Assembly (NCBI GenBank): GCA_945877595.1
Contig: CAMDVN010000013.1
Coordinates: 1-49,713, forward strand
Reading direction: 5' to 3'
DNA: 49,713 nucleotides
DNA from: Cyanobium sp. NIES-981
GTDB taxonomy: Bacteria; Cyanobacteriota; Cyanobacteriia; PCC-6307; Cyanobiaceae
The notes under the pieces were generated by a model. The model was not told where the DNA came from, searched no databases, and was given only the letters and a program-made list of their open reading frames with translations. Positions within the stretch are counted from its first letter, which is position 1. The number at the start of each line of letters is the position of its first letter. The translations under genes and the position numbers were made by a program. Below are positions 36,706 to 45,306 of the stretch, piece after piece.

Positions 36706-37707
36706 CTACGGCTCAGGGCCGCCCCAGCGCAGCAGGGCCGCCCCCCAGCTCAGGCCTGCCCCGAAGCCACTGCTGGCCAGCAGGTGGCCCGGCCGCACCC
36801 GCCCATCGCGCACGGCCTCATCGAGCATCAGCGGGATCGTGGCGGCCGATGTGTTGCCGTAGTGGGCCAGGTTGCTGAGTACGCGGGAGTGGGGCACGGC
36901 AAAGCGATCGGCCACCGCGTCGAGGATGCGTTGATTGGCCTGGTGCAGCAGCAGCCAGTCGAGCTCGGCGGCGGCGGTGCCGGTGCCTTCGAGCAGGTCG
37001 GCCAAAATCGCCGGCACCTCGCGCACGGCGAATTTGTAGACCTCCTGGCCATTCATCTGGATCGGAGCGAAGCCACCGCACTGGGCCGTGATCCCATCGA
37101 GCAGCAGCTCATGGCCATCGGTCTGGGCCAGGGTGAGGCAGGCGTTGCGGCTGCCGTCGGAGCGCATGCGAAAGCCCAGCAGGCCCGTTTCGGCGGCGGG
37201 GCAGGCTTCCACGGCCACGGCGGCGGCCCCATCGCCAAACAGCACACAGGTGCGCCGGTCATCCCAGTCGACCCAGCGGCTCAGCTGGTCGGCGCCGATC
37301 ACCAGGGCCCGGCGCATCGATCCGCTGCCGAGATACTGCGCGGCGGTGATCAGAGAAAACAGAAAGCCACTGCAGGCGGCGGTGAGGTCAAAGGCCACCG
37401 CCCGGCTGGCCCCCAGGGCGCCCTGAACCCTGGGGGCGGTGCCGAAGAGGTCGTCGGGACTTGAGGTGGCCAGCAGGATCAGGTCAAGGTCTTCGGCTCG
37501 CCAGCCGGCGTGGTCGAGCGCTGCCTGAGCAGCACGGGTGGCCAGAGTTGTGAGGCTCTCGAGCGGCCCGGCGATGCGCCGGGCGCCAATGCCGGTGCGG
37601 CTGCGGATCCAATCGTCGTTGGTGTCGACGCGCGCGCTGAGCTGTTGGTTGGTGACGCTGGCCGCCGGGACGGCGCTGCCGCAACCCACCAGGGCCATCC
37701 CTTGCAT
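36706..37707 (-). CDS. fabH: 3-oxoacyl-ACP synthase III
   Basis: Starts fatty acid synthesis by condensing acetyl-CoA with malonyl-ACP. The 333-residue product has the full catalytic triad C112 (TAACSGF), H254 (HQANQRI) and N284 (HYGNTSAAT), and the DDWIRSRTGI signature. The conserved part begins at ALVGCGSAVP; I chose ATG 37707 (MQGMALVG), since upstream codons of the frame (up to a TTG at 37755) are Ala/Gly/His-rich. Located 68 bp after plsX and 30 bp before fabD, same strand. Confidence 0.96.
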   Translation of the reverse strand: MQGMALVGCGSAVPAASVTNQQLSARVDTNDDWIRSRTGIGARRIAGPLESLTTLATRAAQAALDHAGWRAEDLDLILLATSSPDDLFGTAPRVQGALGASRAVAFDLTAACSGFLFSLITAAQYLGSGSMRRALVIGADQLSRWVDWDDRRTCVLFGDGAAAVAVEACPAAETGLLGFRMRSDGSRNACLTLAQTDGHELLLDGITAQCGGFAPIQMNGQEVYKFAVREVPAILADLLEGTGTAAAELDWLLLHQANQRILDAVADRFAVPHSRVLSNLAHYGNTSAATIPLMLDEAVRDGRVRPGHLLASSGFGAGLSWGAALLRWGGPEP

Positions 37708-37775
37708 GGGGTTGAAGGACTGGTGGTGTTGCGATCCCGCTGCCAGCGCTGCCAAGTTGAGCCCACTGTTGGGGT

Positions 37776-39149
37776 TCAGTCAACCACAGCTGAGCCGCTC
37801 AGGGCGTGCAGGTTGGCCATCACGCCGTGACTCGCGGCCGAATGGGCCAGGCGTAGGGCGCTCAGCACCGAGAGGGCTTTGCTGCTGCCGTGGCCGATCA
37901 CGCACACCCCGTCGACCCCCAGCAGCAAGGCACCGCCATGCTCGGCATGGTCGAGCCGTTTTTTGATGCGGCGCAGGTTGCCGATCAAGAAGGCCGAACC
38001 CACCTTGCCGCGGCGGCCCCGGGGCAGCTCGGCCTTGATCACGTCGAGCAAAACGCTGCCGACGCTCTCCAGAAACTTGAGCAGCACGTTGCCGGTGTAG
38101 CCGTCACACACGACCACATCAAACTCACCCGAGAGGATGTCGCGCCCCTCGCAGTTGCCGGCGAAGTTCAAGCGCCGCTCAGCGGCCAGCACGGGATAGG
38201 TCTTGAGGCAGAGCTCGTTGCCCTTGCACGCTTCCTCGCCGATGTTGACGAGGCCGACGCGGGGTTGGCCCACCTGCAGCACATCGCGGCTGTAGATGTG
38301 CCCAAGCAGGGCCCATTGGTGCAGCCACTCGGGCTTGCAATCCATGTTGGCGCCCACATCGAGCACCAGCACCTGCTGTTCGGGGTCTTTGGTTGGAAAC
38401 AGCGCTCCGATGGCGGGCCGATCAATGCCCTTGAGGCGGCCGAGGCGAAAGATCGCCGCGGCCATTACCGCACCCGAATTGCCGGCTGAGTACACGGCGG
38501 TGGCCTGCCCCTGGTTGACCAGGTCCATGGCCATGTTGATGCTGGCGTCGCGCTTCTTGCGCACGACCGTCGCCTCTTCGTGCATGCCCACCGAGGGACC
38601 GCTGGGCACGAGCTGGATCAGGCCTCGGGCCACCGCCTCGTCGAGTTCGGCTTGCAGCCCCATGGCGGCCATGGCGGCCTCCAGTGGGGCCGTTTCAGCC
38701 ACAAAGTGCACCCGCAGCGGCAGCCGCTCCACGGCGCGCAAACAGCCCTCGAGGATTGGGCCGGGGGCATGGTCCCCGCCCATGCCGTCAACGGCCACCC
38801 ACAGGCGATCGGCGTCGTTGATTGGGGCGTCGTCGCCGGGGCCACCCCGGCTGCGCTGCAGGCGGCGCAGCGGATCAAAGACCAGGGGCTCGAGCACCGT
38901 GCCGGCCACGCTGCCCGCCCCGGAGACCATCGAACCGGCCATGGTGCCGGCCATCGAGCCGGCGGCTCCGGCCACACTGCCCGCGACTCCGGCGGCCGAG
39001 GTGGCGGTGTCCACCAGGCTGGTCACCGCCGCATTGCGGCGATACCAGATCACCAGGCGGCGGATCGTCCGGTTGGGCTTGGCCCGCCGGGGGGGCAGGC
39101 CGCTGGTATCAGGATCCTTCGGAGGCAACGGCGTCGAGGCGGGGTTCAA
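37776..39149 (-). CDS. plsX: phosphate acyltransferase PlsX with long N-terminal extension
   Basis: Makes acyl-phosphate from acyl-ACP for phospholipid synthesis. From residue ~116 (LWVAVDGMGGDHAPGPILEGC) to the end the family motifs are complete: the opening DGMGGD, SAGNSGAVMAAAI, LDVGAN, IGEEACKGN and ALLLGVDGVCVIGHGSS. Before it lies an extension of about 115 residues: a basic segment with RAKPNRTIRRLVIWYRRN, then Gly/Ala/Ser repeats (TSAAGVAGSVAGAAGSMAGTMAGSM), then LEPLVFDPLRRLQRS. I cannot tell if the extension is membrane-binding. The start is TTG 39149, 41 bp inside the end of rpaB; GTG 39053 is an alternative. Confidence 0.9.
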   Translation of the reverse strand: MNPASTPLPPKDPDTSGLPPRRAKPNRTIRRLVIWYRRNAAVTSLVDTATSAAGVAGSVAGAAGSMAGTMAGSMVSGAGSVAGTVLEPLVFDPLRRLQRSRGGPGDDAPINDADRLWVAVDGMGGDHAPGPILEGCLRAVERLPLRVHFVAETAPLEAAMAAMGLQAELDEAVARGLIQLVPSGPSVGMHEEATVVRKKRDASINMAMDLVNQGQATAVYSAGNSGAVMAAAIFRLGRLKGIDRPAIGALFPTKDPEQQVLVLDVGANMDCKPEWLHQWALLGHIYSRDVLQVGQPRVGLVNIGEEACKGNELCLKTYPVLAAERRLNFAGNCEGRDILSGEFDVVVCDGYTGNVLLKFLESVGSVLLDVIKAELPRGRRGKVGSAFLIGNLRRIKKRLDHAEHGGALLLGVDGVCVIGHGSSKALSVLSALRLAHSAASHGVMANLHALSGSAVVD

Positions 39150-39870
39150 CGATGCGCTGGAACAGATAACCGGTGCCGCGGGCCGTGAGGATCAGCTCGG
39201 GGTTGGCCGGATCGTCTTCCAGTTTGGATCGCAGCCGGGAGATGTGGACATCCACCACCCGGGTGTCGACATGGCGCTCCGGGGTGTACCCCCAGACCTC
39301 CTTGAGGATTTCGCCGCGGCTGAAGGGTTCGCCCGAGCGGCTCACCAGCAGCTCCAGCAGGCTGAACTCCATGCCGGTGAGACGGATTCGCTCATCGCCC
39401 CGATACACCTGGCGTTTGTTGGTGTCGATGCGCAGATTGCCGATCTGGATCACGCCCGAATTGGGGATGCCGGCGACGCCCCCCTCCTTTTCGACCCGGC
39501 GCAGCACGCAGCGGATCCGGGCCTCCAGCTCCTTGGGGCTGAAGGGTTTGACGACGTAGTCGTCGGCGCCGAGCTCAAGACCGGTGATGCGGTCGGCGAC
39601 ATCGCCGAGGGCCGTGAGCATCACGATCGGCACATCCGATTCCTTGCGGATCTCTTGGCAGACGCCGTAGCCATCGAGCTTCGGCATCATCACGTCGAGC
39701 ACCACCAAGTCGGGATTGGTGCGATGAAATGCCTCGATCGCCTCTTCCCCATCGCAGGCGGTGACCACTTGGTACCCGATCATCGATAGGCGTGTTTCCA
39801 GGATCCGGCGGATGCTGGCCTCGTCATCGACGACAAGGATCGTTTCTTTTGCGGAGGGTGAAGCCGTCAT
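39109..39870 (-). CDS. rpaB: response regulator RpaB
   Basis: Essential OmpR/PhoB-type regulator that, with histidine kinase Hik33/NblS, controls high-light and photosystem genes by binding HLR1 boxes. The 253-residue product has a receiver domain with acidic pocket VVDDE, phospho-acceptor D59 in LVVLDVMMP, and K in VVKPFSP, and a winged-helix DNA-binding domain ending DVHISRLRSKLEDDPANPELILTARGTGYLFQ. Wording such as RRILETRLSMIGYQVVTACDGEEA fits RpaB. ATG 39870 gives the family start; one earlier ATG (39891) adds only 7 residues. Followed directly by plsX. Confidence 0.95.
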   Translation of the reverse strand: MTASPSAKETILVVDDEASIRRILETRLSMIGYQVVTACDGEEAIEAFHRTNPDLVVLDVMMPKLDGYGVCQEIRKESDVPIVMLTALGDVADRITGLELGADDYVVKPFSPKELEARIRCVLRRVEKEGGVAGIPNSGVIQIGNLRIDTNKRQVYRGDERIRLTGMEFSLLELLVSRSGEPFSRGEILKEVWGYTPERHVDTRVVDVHISRLRSKLEDDPANPELILTARGTGYLFQRIVEPRLDAVASEGS

Positions 39871-40159
39871 TTCGGCGGCGTGGCGATACAACGGATCTGA
39901 CCTACTGAAAAGGCCTGAGGGGGCATTCGTTCATTGAACGACGCCTTTCTTCATACAGACGCTTCAGCGACGCGTTCGGCGACTCGATCAGCGCCGCCTG
40001 CGGGGCGGTTGCCAGGAGCGCCAGGATCCCCATCAAGAGTCACCGTTTGGATCGGCTCCCCGTTGGATTGGCTCCCTGTCGTTGGGTCTGCCTGCTGTCG
40101 TTCCCCGTGCTGTGCGCTGGTGTTGCGCCCGCTCCGTCCCCAGTTGCCGTCTGTGTTGC
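39871..40159. promoter_or_regulatory. rpaB-radA divergent spacer with 13-bp palindrome
   Basis: About 289 bp between the divergent starts. A perfect inverted repeat CGTTCA-T-TGAACG lies at 39928-39940, 58 bp upstream of the rpaB ATG, and looks like an operator half-site pair. The right part is GC-rich with no further recognisable signal and no convincing gene. Confidence 0.45.
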
Positions 40160-41689
40160 TTGGCCAAGTCCGTCACCCAGTTTGTTTGCAGCACCTGCGG
40201 AGCCCAGACCCGCCAGTTCTTTGGTCGCTGTTCCAGCTGCGGCAGCTGGAACACGCTGGTGGAGCAGTTGCAGGCCCCGGCTGCCGGGGTGGATCGCCGC
40301 CGCCGCCGTCCGGTCGCGGCGGCCGGTAGCGGTAGCGGTAGCGGTAGTAGCGGCGGTGGTGGTGGCGCTGGGGAAACGTCTGGCGTCGTCATTGGCGCCG
40401 GTCAGCCGCGCCGCTCTGAGCCGATCGCCGCGGTGGGGGAGCGGCCCCTGCAGCGCCTTTCCAGTGGCTACGGCGAGCTCGATCGGGTGCTGGGCGGCGG
40501 GCTGGTGCCCGGATCCCTGGTGCTGTTGGGGGGTGATCCCGGCATCGGCAAGAGCACCTTGCTGCTGCAGAGCGCCCGGGCGATGGCGGGCCGCGCTTCG
40601 GTGCTCTACGTGAGTGCCGAGGAGTCGGCCCAGCAGGTGAAGTTGCGCTGGCGTCGCCTGGCCCAGGTGGAGGGCGACGCGGCGCTCGCCGCTGGCGAGG
40701 GCACCCAGGCTGCAGGCATCGACGCCAACTTTCAGTTGCTCTCTGAGACGGATCTGGAGCTGGTGCTGCAGGAGCTCGAGTCGCTGCGGCCGGCGGTGGC
40801 GATCATCGACAGCATCCAGGCCCTGCACGACGCCGAGTTGGCCAGCGCCCCCGGCTCGGTGGCCCAGGTGCGGGAGTGCGCCGCTGCTCTGGCTCGCATC
40901 GCCAAGCGCCAGGACACTGCCCTGCTGCTGGTGGGCCATGTCACCAAAGAGGGCGCCCTGGCGGGTCCCAAGGTGCTGGAGCACCTGGTCGATGCGGTGC
41001 TCACCTTCGAGGGGGATCGCTTCGCCAGCCATCGGCTGTTGCGGGCGATCAAGAATCGCTTCGGGGCCACCCACGAGTTGGGGGTGTTTGAGATGCAGGG
41101 TCGCGGCCTCGCTGAGGTGAGCAACCCCAGCGAGTTGTTTTTGGGTGGCGATGAACCCAGCAGTGGCACCGCCACGATCGTGGCCTGCGAGGGCACCAGG
41201 CCCCTGGTGGTTGAGCTGCAGGCCCTGGTGAGCACCACCAGCTATGCCAGCCCCCGCCGCAGTGCCACCGGCATTGCTGTGAATCGGCTGCACCAGATCC
41301 TCGCGGTGCTCGAAAAGCACCTGGGGGTGCCCCTGTCGCGTTTCGATTGCTACCTTGCGGTGGCCGGGGGGCTGGAGGTTGAGGAGCCAGCGGCTGACCT
41401 TGGTGTCGCCGCCGCCGTGGTCGCCAGTTATCGCGATCTCACCCTGCCAAGCGGCACGGTGCTGATCGGTGAACTGGGCCTCGGCGGCCAGCTGCGTGTG
41501 GTGGGTCAACTTGAGCTGCGCCTCGGCGAGGCAGCTCGCCTGGGCTTCAGCCGGGCGGTGGTGCCCCGCGGCAGCGGCCTGGGAGCGGTTGCAGCTGGGC
41601 TGGGCCTGCAGTTGCTTGAGGCCGGCACGATTGCTGAGGCGCTGGTGGCGGCGCTTGGCGTCAATCCGGCCGATGATTCCGAGGCTTGA
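40160..41689 (+). CDS. radA: DNA repair protein RadA
   Basis: RecA-like ATPase that helps branch migration in recombination. The 509-residue product has a zinc finger CSTCGAQTRQFFGRCSSC (C10, C13, C24, C27), the Walker A GGDPGIGKST (124-133), the RadA-specific IKNRFG motif and a Lon-like C-terminal domain. Between finger and ATPase domain (about 43-80) is a Gly/Ser-repeat linker, longer than usual. I chose TTG 40160 (AKSVTQFVCSTCG), the only codon directly before the conserved start; the upstream ATG (40082) adds 26 Cys/Arg-rich residues. Divergent from rpaB, convergent with ycf3. Confidence 0.93.
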   Translation: MAKSVTQFVCSTCGAQTRQFFGRCSSCGSWNTLVEQLQAPAAGVDRRRRRPVAAAGSGSGSGSSGGGGGAGETSGVVIGAGQPRRSEPIAAVGERPLQRLSSGYGELDRVLGGGLVPGSLVLLGGDPGIGKSTLLLQSARAMAGRASVLYVSAEESAQQVKLRWRRLAQVEGDAALAAGEGTQAAGIDANFQLLSETDLELVLQELESLRPAVAIIDSIQALHDAELASAPGSVAQVRECAAALARIAKRQDTALLLVGHVTKEGALAGPKVLEHLVDAVLTFEGDRFASHRLLRAIKNRFGATHELGVFEMQGRGLAEVSNPSELFLGGDEPSSGTATIVACEGTRPLVVELQALVSTTSYASPRRSATGIAVNRLHQILAVLEKHLGVPLSRFDCYLAVAGGLEVEEPAADLGVAAAVVASYRDLTLPSGTVLIGELGLGGQLRVVGQLELRLGEAARLGFSRAVVPRGSGLGAVAAGLGLQLLEAGTIAEALVAALGVNPADDSEA

Positions 41690-41745
41690 AGGGATCGGGG
41701 CTCAGCCTGGCTTCAATGGCTTCGGCTGGGTAGTCAGCCAACAGT

Positions 41746-41832
41746 GGTCAGCCAAGAGATCACAGCAAAGAGAGCTCAAGCAAAGAGAGCTCAAGCAAAA
41801 GAGCTCAGTCAAGAGAGCTCAGCCAAGAGAGA
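41746..41832. repeat. 14- to 16-bp tandem repeat, about 6 copies
   Basis: Six adjoining units of the form gyCAAGAGAGCTCA or AGCAAAGAGAGCTCA between about 41746 and 41832, in the spacer downstream of radA and ycf3. The unit contains GAGCTC. The last unit runs into the hairpin that follows. Confidence 0.85.
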
Positions 41833-41870
41833 TTTGCAGGGGTCTGGACGCCGGGGCCCTACAAATCTCT
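41828..41870. terminator. large hairpin between convergent radA and ycf3
   Basis: A 14-bp stem AGAGATTTGCAGGG (41828-41841) pairs with CCCTACAAATCTCT (41857-41870), with one mismatch and a 15-nt loop. It lies directly after the convergent genes radA and ycf3 and could end both transcripts. A U-run on either strand is missing, so a standard intrinsic terminator is not certain. Confidence 0.5.
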
Positions 41871-41883
41871 GGGCGACCCGTCA

Positions 41884-42405
41884 TTAGAAATACACGTCAA
41901 CCGTGCTGCGACCACTGGTCTTGAGCCAGTTCTGGGCCTCGATGTAGTTGTTGGGGGCCAGGCGAATCGCTTTGCCCCAGAAGTCGGCGGCGAGGTCGTA
42001 GCGGCGGTCGGCCTCGTCGGCATCGCCCTGCTCTTCGGCCATCGCCCCGAGGTGGTGATGGATCACGGCCATGTTGTTGAGGGCCTGGGGCATCTTGCCG
42101 TTGAGATCGAGGGCCTGGCCGTAGAAGTCGAGGGCCTTGCTGTGTTCGCCATTGGAGGCAAAGACCAGGGCCATGTTGTAGAGAATGAATGCTCGGTCGT
42201 TGGGGTCATCCTCGAGGGTGAGGGCCTCCTGGTAGTTGTCCAGGGCCTCGGCGTACTCGCCGTCGGCCTGGGCGCTCATGCCGTCGCGGTAGTAGGCGAA
42301 GGCCTCCTTGGCGCGCCGGTTGGTGGGCAGCACCTTGAGGATGAGGTCGGCCATCACCGTGAAGCTCTTGTCGATGAAGTTGTCGTTGCGCTGGGAGCGG
42401 GGCAC
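41884..42405 (-). CDS. ycf3: photosystem I assembly protein Ycf3
   Basis: TPR chaperone for photosystem I assembly on the thylakoid. The 173-residue product is the family length exactly and starts [62 protein letters not shown], nearly the conserved wording. Three TPR units can be seen at about 35-68, 72-105 and 120-153. The start is GTG at 42405, which the homology demands (PRSQRNDN); the frame upstream is not conserved. About 140 bp of repeat and hairpin DNA lie beyond its stop. Confidence 0.96.
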   Translation of the reverse strand: MPRSQRNDNFIDKSFTVMADLILKVLPTNRRAKEAFAYYRDGMSAQADGEYAEALDNYQEALTLEDDPNDRAFILYNMALVFASNGEHSKALDFYGQALDLNGKMPQALNNMAVIHHHLGAMAEEQGDADEADRRYDLAADFWGKAIRLAPNNYIEAQNWLKTSGRSTVDVYF

Positions 42406-42790
42406 GGCGGCGGCTGGCGCGACGGTGGCGCAGACCTGGGTTTCTGCTGCCCATCCTGCCGCCTGTCGCCAGGGGAATGATCCGGGCCAGGTGGGTCGTG
42501 TTGTCAAAGGCCATTCAGCGCCGTGCGCCGTGGTGCATCGCACAGTCAGGGCGGCCTTCGCTCCCTTGATCGCCTCTGTTGATCGCCTCCGTTGGTCACT
42601 TCGGTGATGGCTGCGGTTGATGGCGCCCGATCAGGGAATCGCTTCTGGGCTTTGGGTGTCGGCCTCCATGGCTTTGGCACTGTTTGGTGGGCCGCACCGG
42701 CCCGTTGTGCTGCGGCAAAGCCCCCTAGCTTGTTTTCAACTGGCGGAGCGAGGCTCGGCTGGGTTGCCGCTCACCAAGCCACGCCACCCC
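42406..42790. other. 385-bp spacer between ycf3 and the P-type ATPase
   Basis: The divergent starts of ycf3 and the ATPase are 385 bp apart. I see a tandem 13-bp duplication TTGATCGCCTCtG / TTGATCGCCTCcG at 42566-42591 and no convincing gene. Promoters for both genes must lie here, but no clear -35/-10 pair or copper-responsive site is recognisable. Confidence 0.5.
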
Positions 42791-45211
42791 ATGTCGACGC
42801 TGCTGCTTGAAATTGACGGCATGAAGTGCGGCGGCTGTGTGCGGGCCGTTGAGCAGAAGCTGCGCGACCAACCGGGTGTGCAGGAGGCGAGTGTCAACTT
42901 GTTGACCCGCACCGCCTGGGTGGGTCTGGAGCCGCCGCTGGCTGCCCCAACTGCCGCCCCAACTGCCGCGCCTGCCGACCCCCTGCCCGGTCTGATTGAG
43001 GCCCTCGATGGTCTTGGATTTCAGGCCCGCCTGCGCGACGCTGAGGCCCCTCCCAGCCGCCTCGAGCGCCTGCAGGAGCGCAACTGGTGGCAGCGCTGGC
43101 GCCAGTTGCTGGTGGCTTTGGCCCTGCTGCTGATCTCGGTGCTGAGCCACCTGGCCGTGGCCAACCAGCTTCCCTGGCCCCCAGCCGCAGGGTTGTTGCG
43201 TCAGCTGTGGGTGCACGCCCTGGTGGCCACGGTGGCGTTGGCGGGGCCGGGCCGCCCGATCCTGGTCAACGGCTTTCGCGGCCTGCTGAAGGGGGTCCCC
43301 AGCATGGACACCTTGGTGGGACTGGGCTTGGCCAGTGCCTATGGCGCCAGCCTGGTGGGCTTTGTGGTGCCCGACAGCGGCTGGCCCTGCTTTTTCAACG
43401 AACCGGTGATGCTGCTTGGCTTTGTGCTTTCGGGCCGCTTTCTCGAGGAGCGGGCCCGCTATCGCACGGGCTGGGCGCTGGAGCAGCTGGCCTGCCTGCA
43501 GCCCCAGACGGCTCGGCTGCTCATGCCCGATGGCGAAGCCCGCGAGGTGCGGGTGGGGGGCCTGCGTCCCGATGACCGCATTCAGTTGTTGCCGGGGGAT
43601 CGGGTGCCGGTCGACGGCCTGGTGCAGCAGGGCAGCGGTGCCGTGGATGGCTCGGCCCTCACCGGGGAGCCCATGCCGATCGCCGCCGAGCCCGGTGTGG
43701 AGCTGGCGGCCGGCAGCCTCAACCTCAACGCCGTGCTGGAGCTGCAGGTGCTACGCAGCGGCCGCGACAGCGCCGTGGCTCGGATCATGGACCTGGTCGA
43801 GCGGGCCCAGGCCCGCAAGGCCCCGATCCAGGGGCTTGCCGATCGGGTCGCGGGGCGTTTCAGCCTGGCGGTGCTGGCGCTAGCCGTGGGTACGTTTTTG
43901 TTTTGGTGGCTGTGGGGCACCCAGCTGTGGCCCCAGGTGCTGATGGCTTCCCATCACACCGCTGGGGCCCATGCCGGCCATGGCGTGCTGGGTCAGACCG
44001 CCGACACCCCGCTCAGCCTGGCCCTACAGCTGGCGATCGCGGTGCTGGTGGTGGCCTGTCCGTGCGCCCTGGGTTTGGCCACCCCCACGGCGATCACCGT
44101 GGGCTCGGGCCGGGCGGCCCGGCGCGGACTGTTGTTTCGCGGCGGTGATGCGATCGAAATGGCCGCCAAGTTGAGCGCCGTCGTGTTTGACAAAACCGGC
44201 ACGCTCACCCTGGGGCGGCCGCTGGTGACGGCGGTGGCACCGCTTCAGCCCGATGGTTCCCCCGCTGCCGCAGCTGCTGCCGACGCCCAGGGCTCTGCCG
44301 ATGCCCACGGCTCTGCCGCTCCAGAGGCCGATGCGCTGGTGGCGCTGGCGGCGGGCCTGGAGCAGCAGAGCCGTCACCCCCTGGCCCATGCCCTGCAGCA
44401 AGAGGCCCTGCGCCGGGGCCTCACCGCTCAGCTGGCCAGTGCGGTGCGCATGCTGGCCGGAGAGGGGGTCGAGGGCCAGGTGGAGGGGGAGGTGTGCCGG
44501 GTGGGCCGATTGGAGTGGCTGCACCAGCAGCAGGTGTCGGTGGCTCCTGGGGTGAGCCGGCTGCAGGAGCAGCTCGAGCGCCAGGGCGCCTCGGTGCTCG
44601 CCGTGGCCCGCGGACCCGTGTTACTGGGGTTGGTGGCCGTGGCCGACCAACCCCGTGCCGATGCCGCCGCCACGGTGCAGAGCCTGCGGCGGCTTGGCTA
44701 TCGCCTCGGCCTGCTCAGTGGCGACCGTCGCCCGGCGGTGCAGCAGCTGGCCCGCCAAGTGGGCCTTGAGCCCGCTGAGCTGGCCTGGGAACTGCGACCC
44801 GAGCAGAAGCTGCAGCACCTGCTGACCCTGCAGGCGTCAGGCGCGGTGGCCATGGTGGGCGACGGCATCAACGATGCCCCTGCGCTCGCCGCTGCCGATC
44901 TGGGCATCGCCGTGGGCACCGGCACCCAGGTGGCCCAAGACACCGCCGCCCTGGTGGTGATGGGTGAGCGCCTGGAGGGGGTGGTCGAAGCCCTCAGCCT
45001 GGCCCGGGCCACCATGGCCAAGGTGCGCCAAAACCTGGTCTGGGCCTTCGGTTACAACTTGATCGTGATTCCAATTGCGGCCGGGGTACTGCTGCCCCGT
45101 TTCGGCCTGCTGCTCACGCCACCGCTGGCCGCCCTGCTGATGGCGCTGAGTTCGATCACCGTCGTGGCCAATGCCCTGCTGCTGCAGGATGGCGCTAAGC
45201 CCAAGACTTGA
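42791..45211 (+). CDS. copper-type P1B ATPase
   Basis: Heavy-metal-pumping P1B-ATPase. The 806-residue product has an N-terminal metal-binding domain with GMKCGGCV (C13, C16), eight predicted helices, the actuator TGEP (291-294), the CPC motif in VACPCALGLATPT (423-425), the phosphorylated D467 in DKTGTLT, the nucleotide-binding His in SRHPLA, and GDGINDAPAL. CPC with ALGLATP is typical for Cu+ exporters (P1B-1); cyanobacteria have two, PacS and CtaA, which feed the thylakoid. I do not assign which. A His-rich loop (SHHTAGAHAGH, 387-397) precedes the CPC helix. ATG 42791 was chosen; upstream codons are not conserved. Confidence 0.92.
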   Translation: MSTLLLEIDGMKCGGCVRAVEQKLRDQPGVQEASVNLLTRTAWVGLEPPLAAPTAAPTAAPADPLPGLIEALDGLGFQARLRDAEAPPSRLERLQERNWWQRWRQLLVALALLLISVLSHLAVANQLPWPPAAGLLRQLWVHALVATVALAGPGRPILVNGFRGLLKGVPSMDTLVGLGLASAYGASLVGFVVPDSGWPCFFNEPVMLLGFVLSGRFLEERARYRTGWALEQLACLQPQTARLLMPDGEAREVRVGGLRPDDRIQLLPGDRVPVDGLVQQGSGAVDGSALTGEPMPIAAEPGVELAAGSLNLNAVLELQVLRSGRDSAVARIMDLVERAQARKAPIQGLADRVAGRFSLAVLALAVGTFLFWWLWGTQLWPQVLMASHHTAGAHAGHGVLGQTADTPLSLALQLAIAVLVVACPCALGLATPTAITVGSGRAARRGLLFRGGDAIEMAAKLSAVVFDKTGTLTLGRPLVTAVAPLQPDGSPAAAAAADAQGSADAHGSAAPEADALVALAAGLEQQSRHPLAHALQQEALRRGLTAQLASAVRMLAGEGVEGQVEGEVCRVGRLEWLHQQQVSVAPGVSRLQEQLERQGASVLAVARGPVLLGLVAVADQPRADAAATVQSLRRLGYRLGLLSGDRRPAVQQLARQVGLEPAELAWELRPEQKLQHLLTLQASGAVAMVGDGINDAPALAAADLGIAVGTGTQVAQDTAALVVMGERLEGVVEALSLARATMAKVRQNLVWAFGYNLIVIPIAAGVLLPRFGLLLTPPLAALLMALSSITVVANALLLQDGAKPKT

Positions 45212-45228
45212 GGCGCGCATCGTTGGCT

Positions 45229-45291
45229 GCTGGGGATGCTGGGGATGCTGGGTCTGTTGGGTCTGTTGGGTCTGTTGGGTCAGCTGGGGTC
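45229..45291. repeat. 9-bp tandem repeat, 7 copies
   Basis: Seven adjoining 9-bp units from 45229 to 45291 (gctggggat x2, gctgggtct, gttgggtct x2, gttgggtca, gctggggtc), in the 95-bp gap between the P-type ATPase and tmk. The unit is three codons long and in frame with tmk, and the frame is open through it. Confidence 0.9.
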
Positions 45292-45306
45292 ATCGCAGCT
45301 GCTGCC

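Noticed and set aside
35689-37464. 591-residue open frame on the plus strand opposite fabD and fabH
   Set aside because: Antisense shadow of two clear enzymes; no recognisable motifs.
38296-39789. 497-residue open frame on the plus strand opposite plsX and rpaB
   Set aside because: Covers two well-conserved minus-strand genes and has Ser/Arg/Pro-rich low-complexity translation.
40040-41509. 489-residue open frame on the minus strand opposite radA
   Set aside because: Antisense to radA, whose zinc finger and Walker motifs are unmistakable.
45208-45306. Longer tmk starting at TTG 45208
   Set aside because: The added 33 residues are encoded by the 9-bp repeat and are not family-like; the ATG at 45307 is right before the conserved domain.
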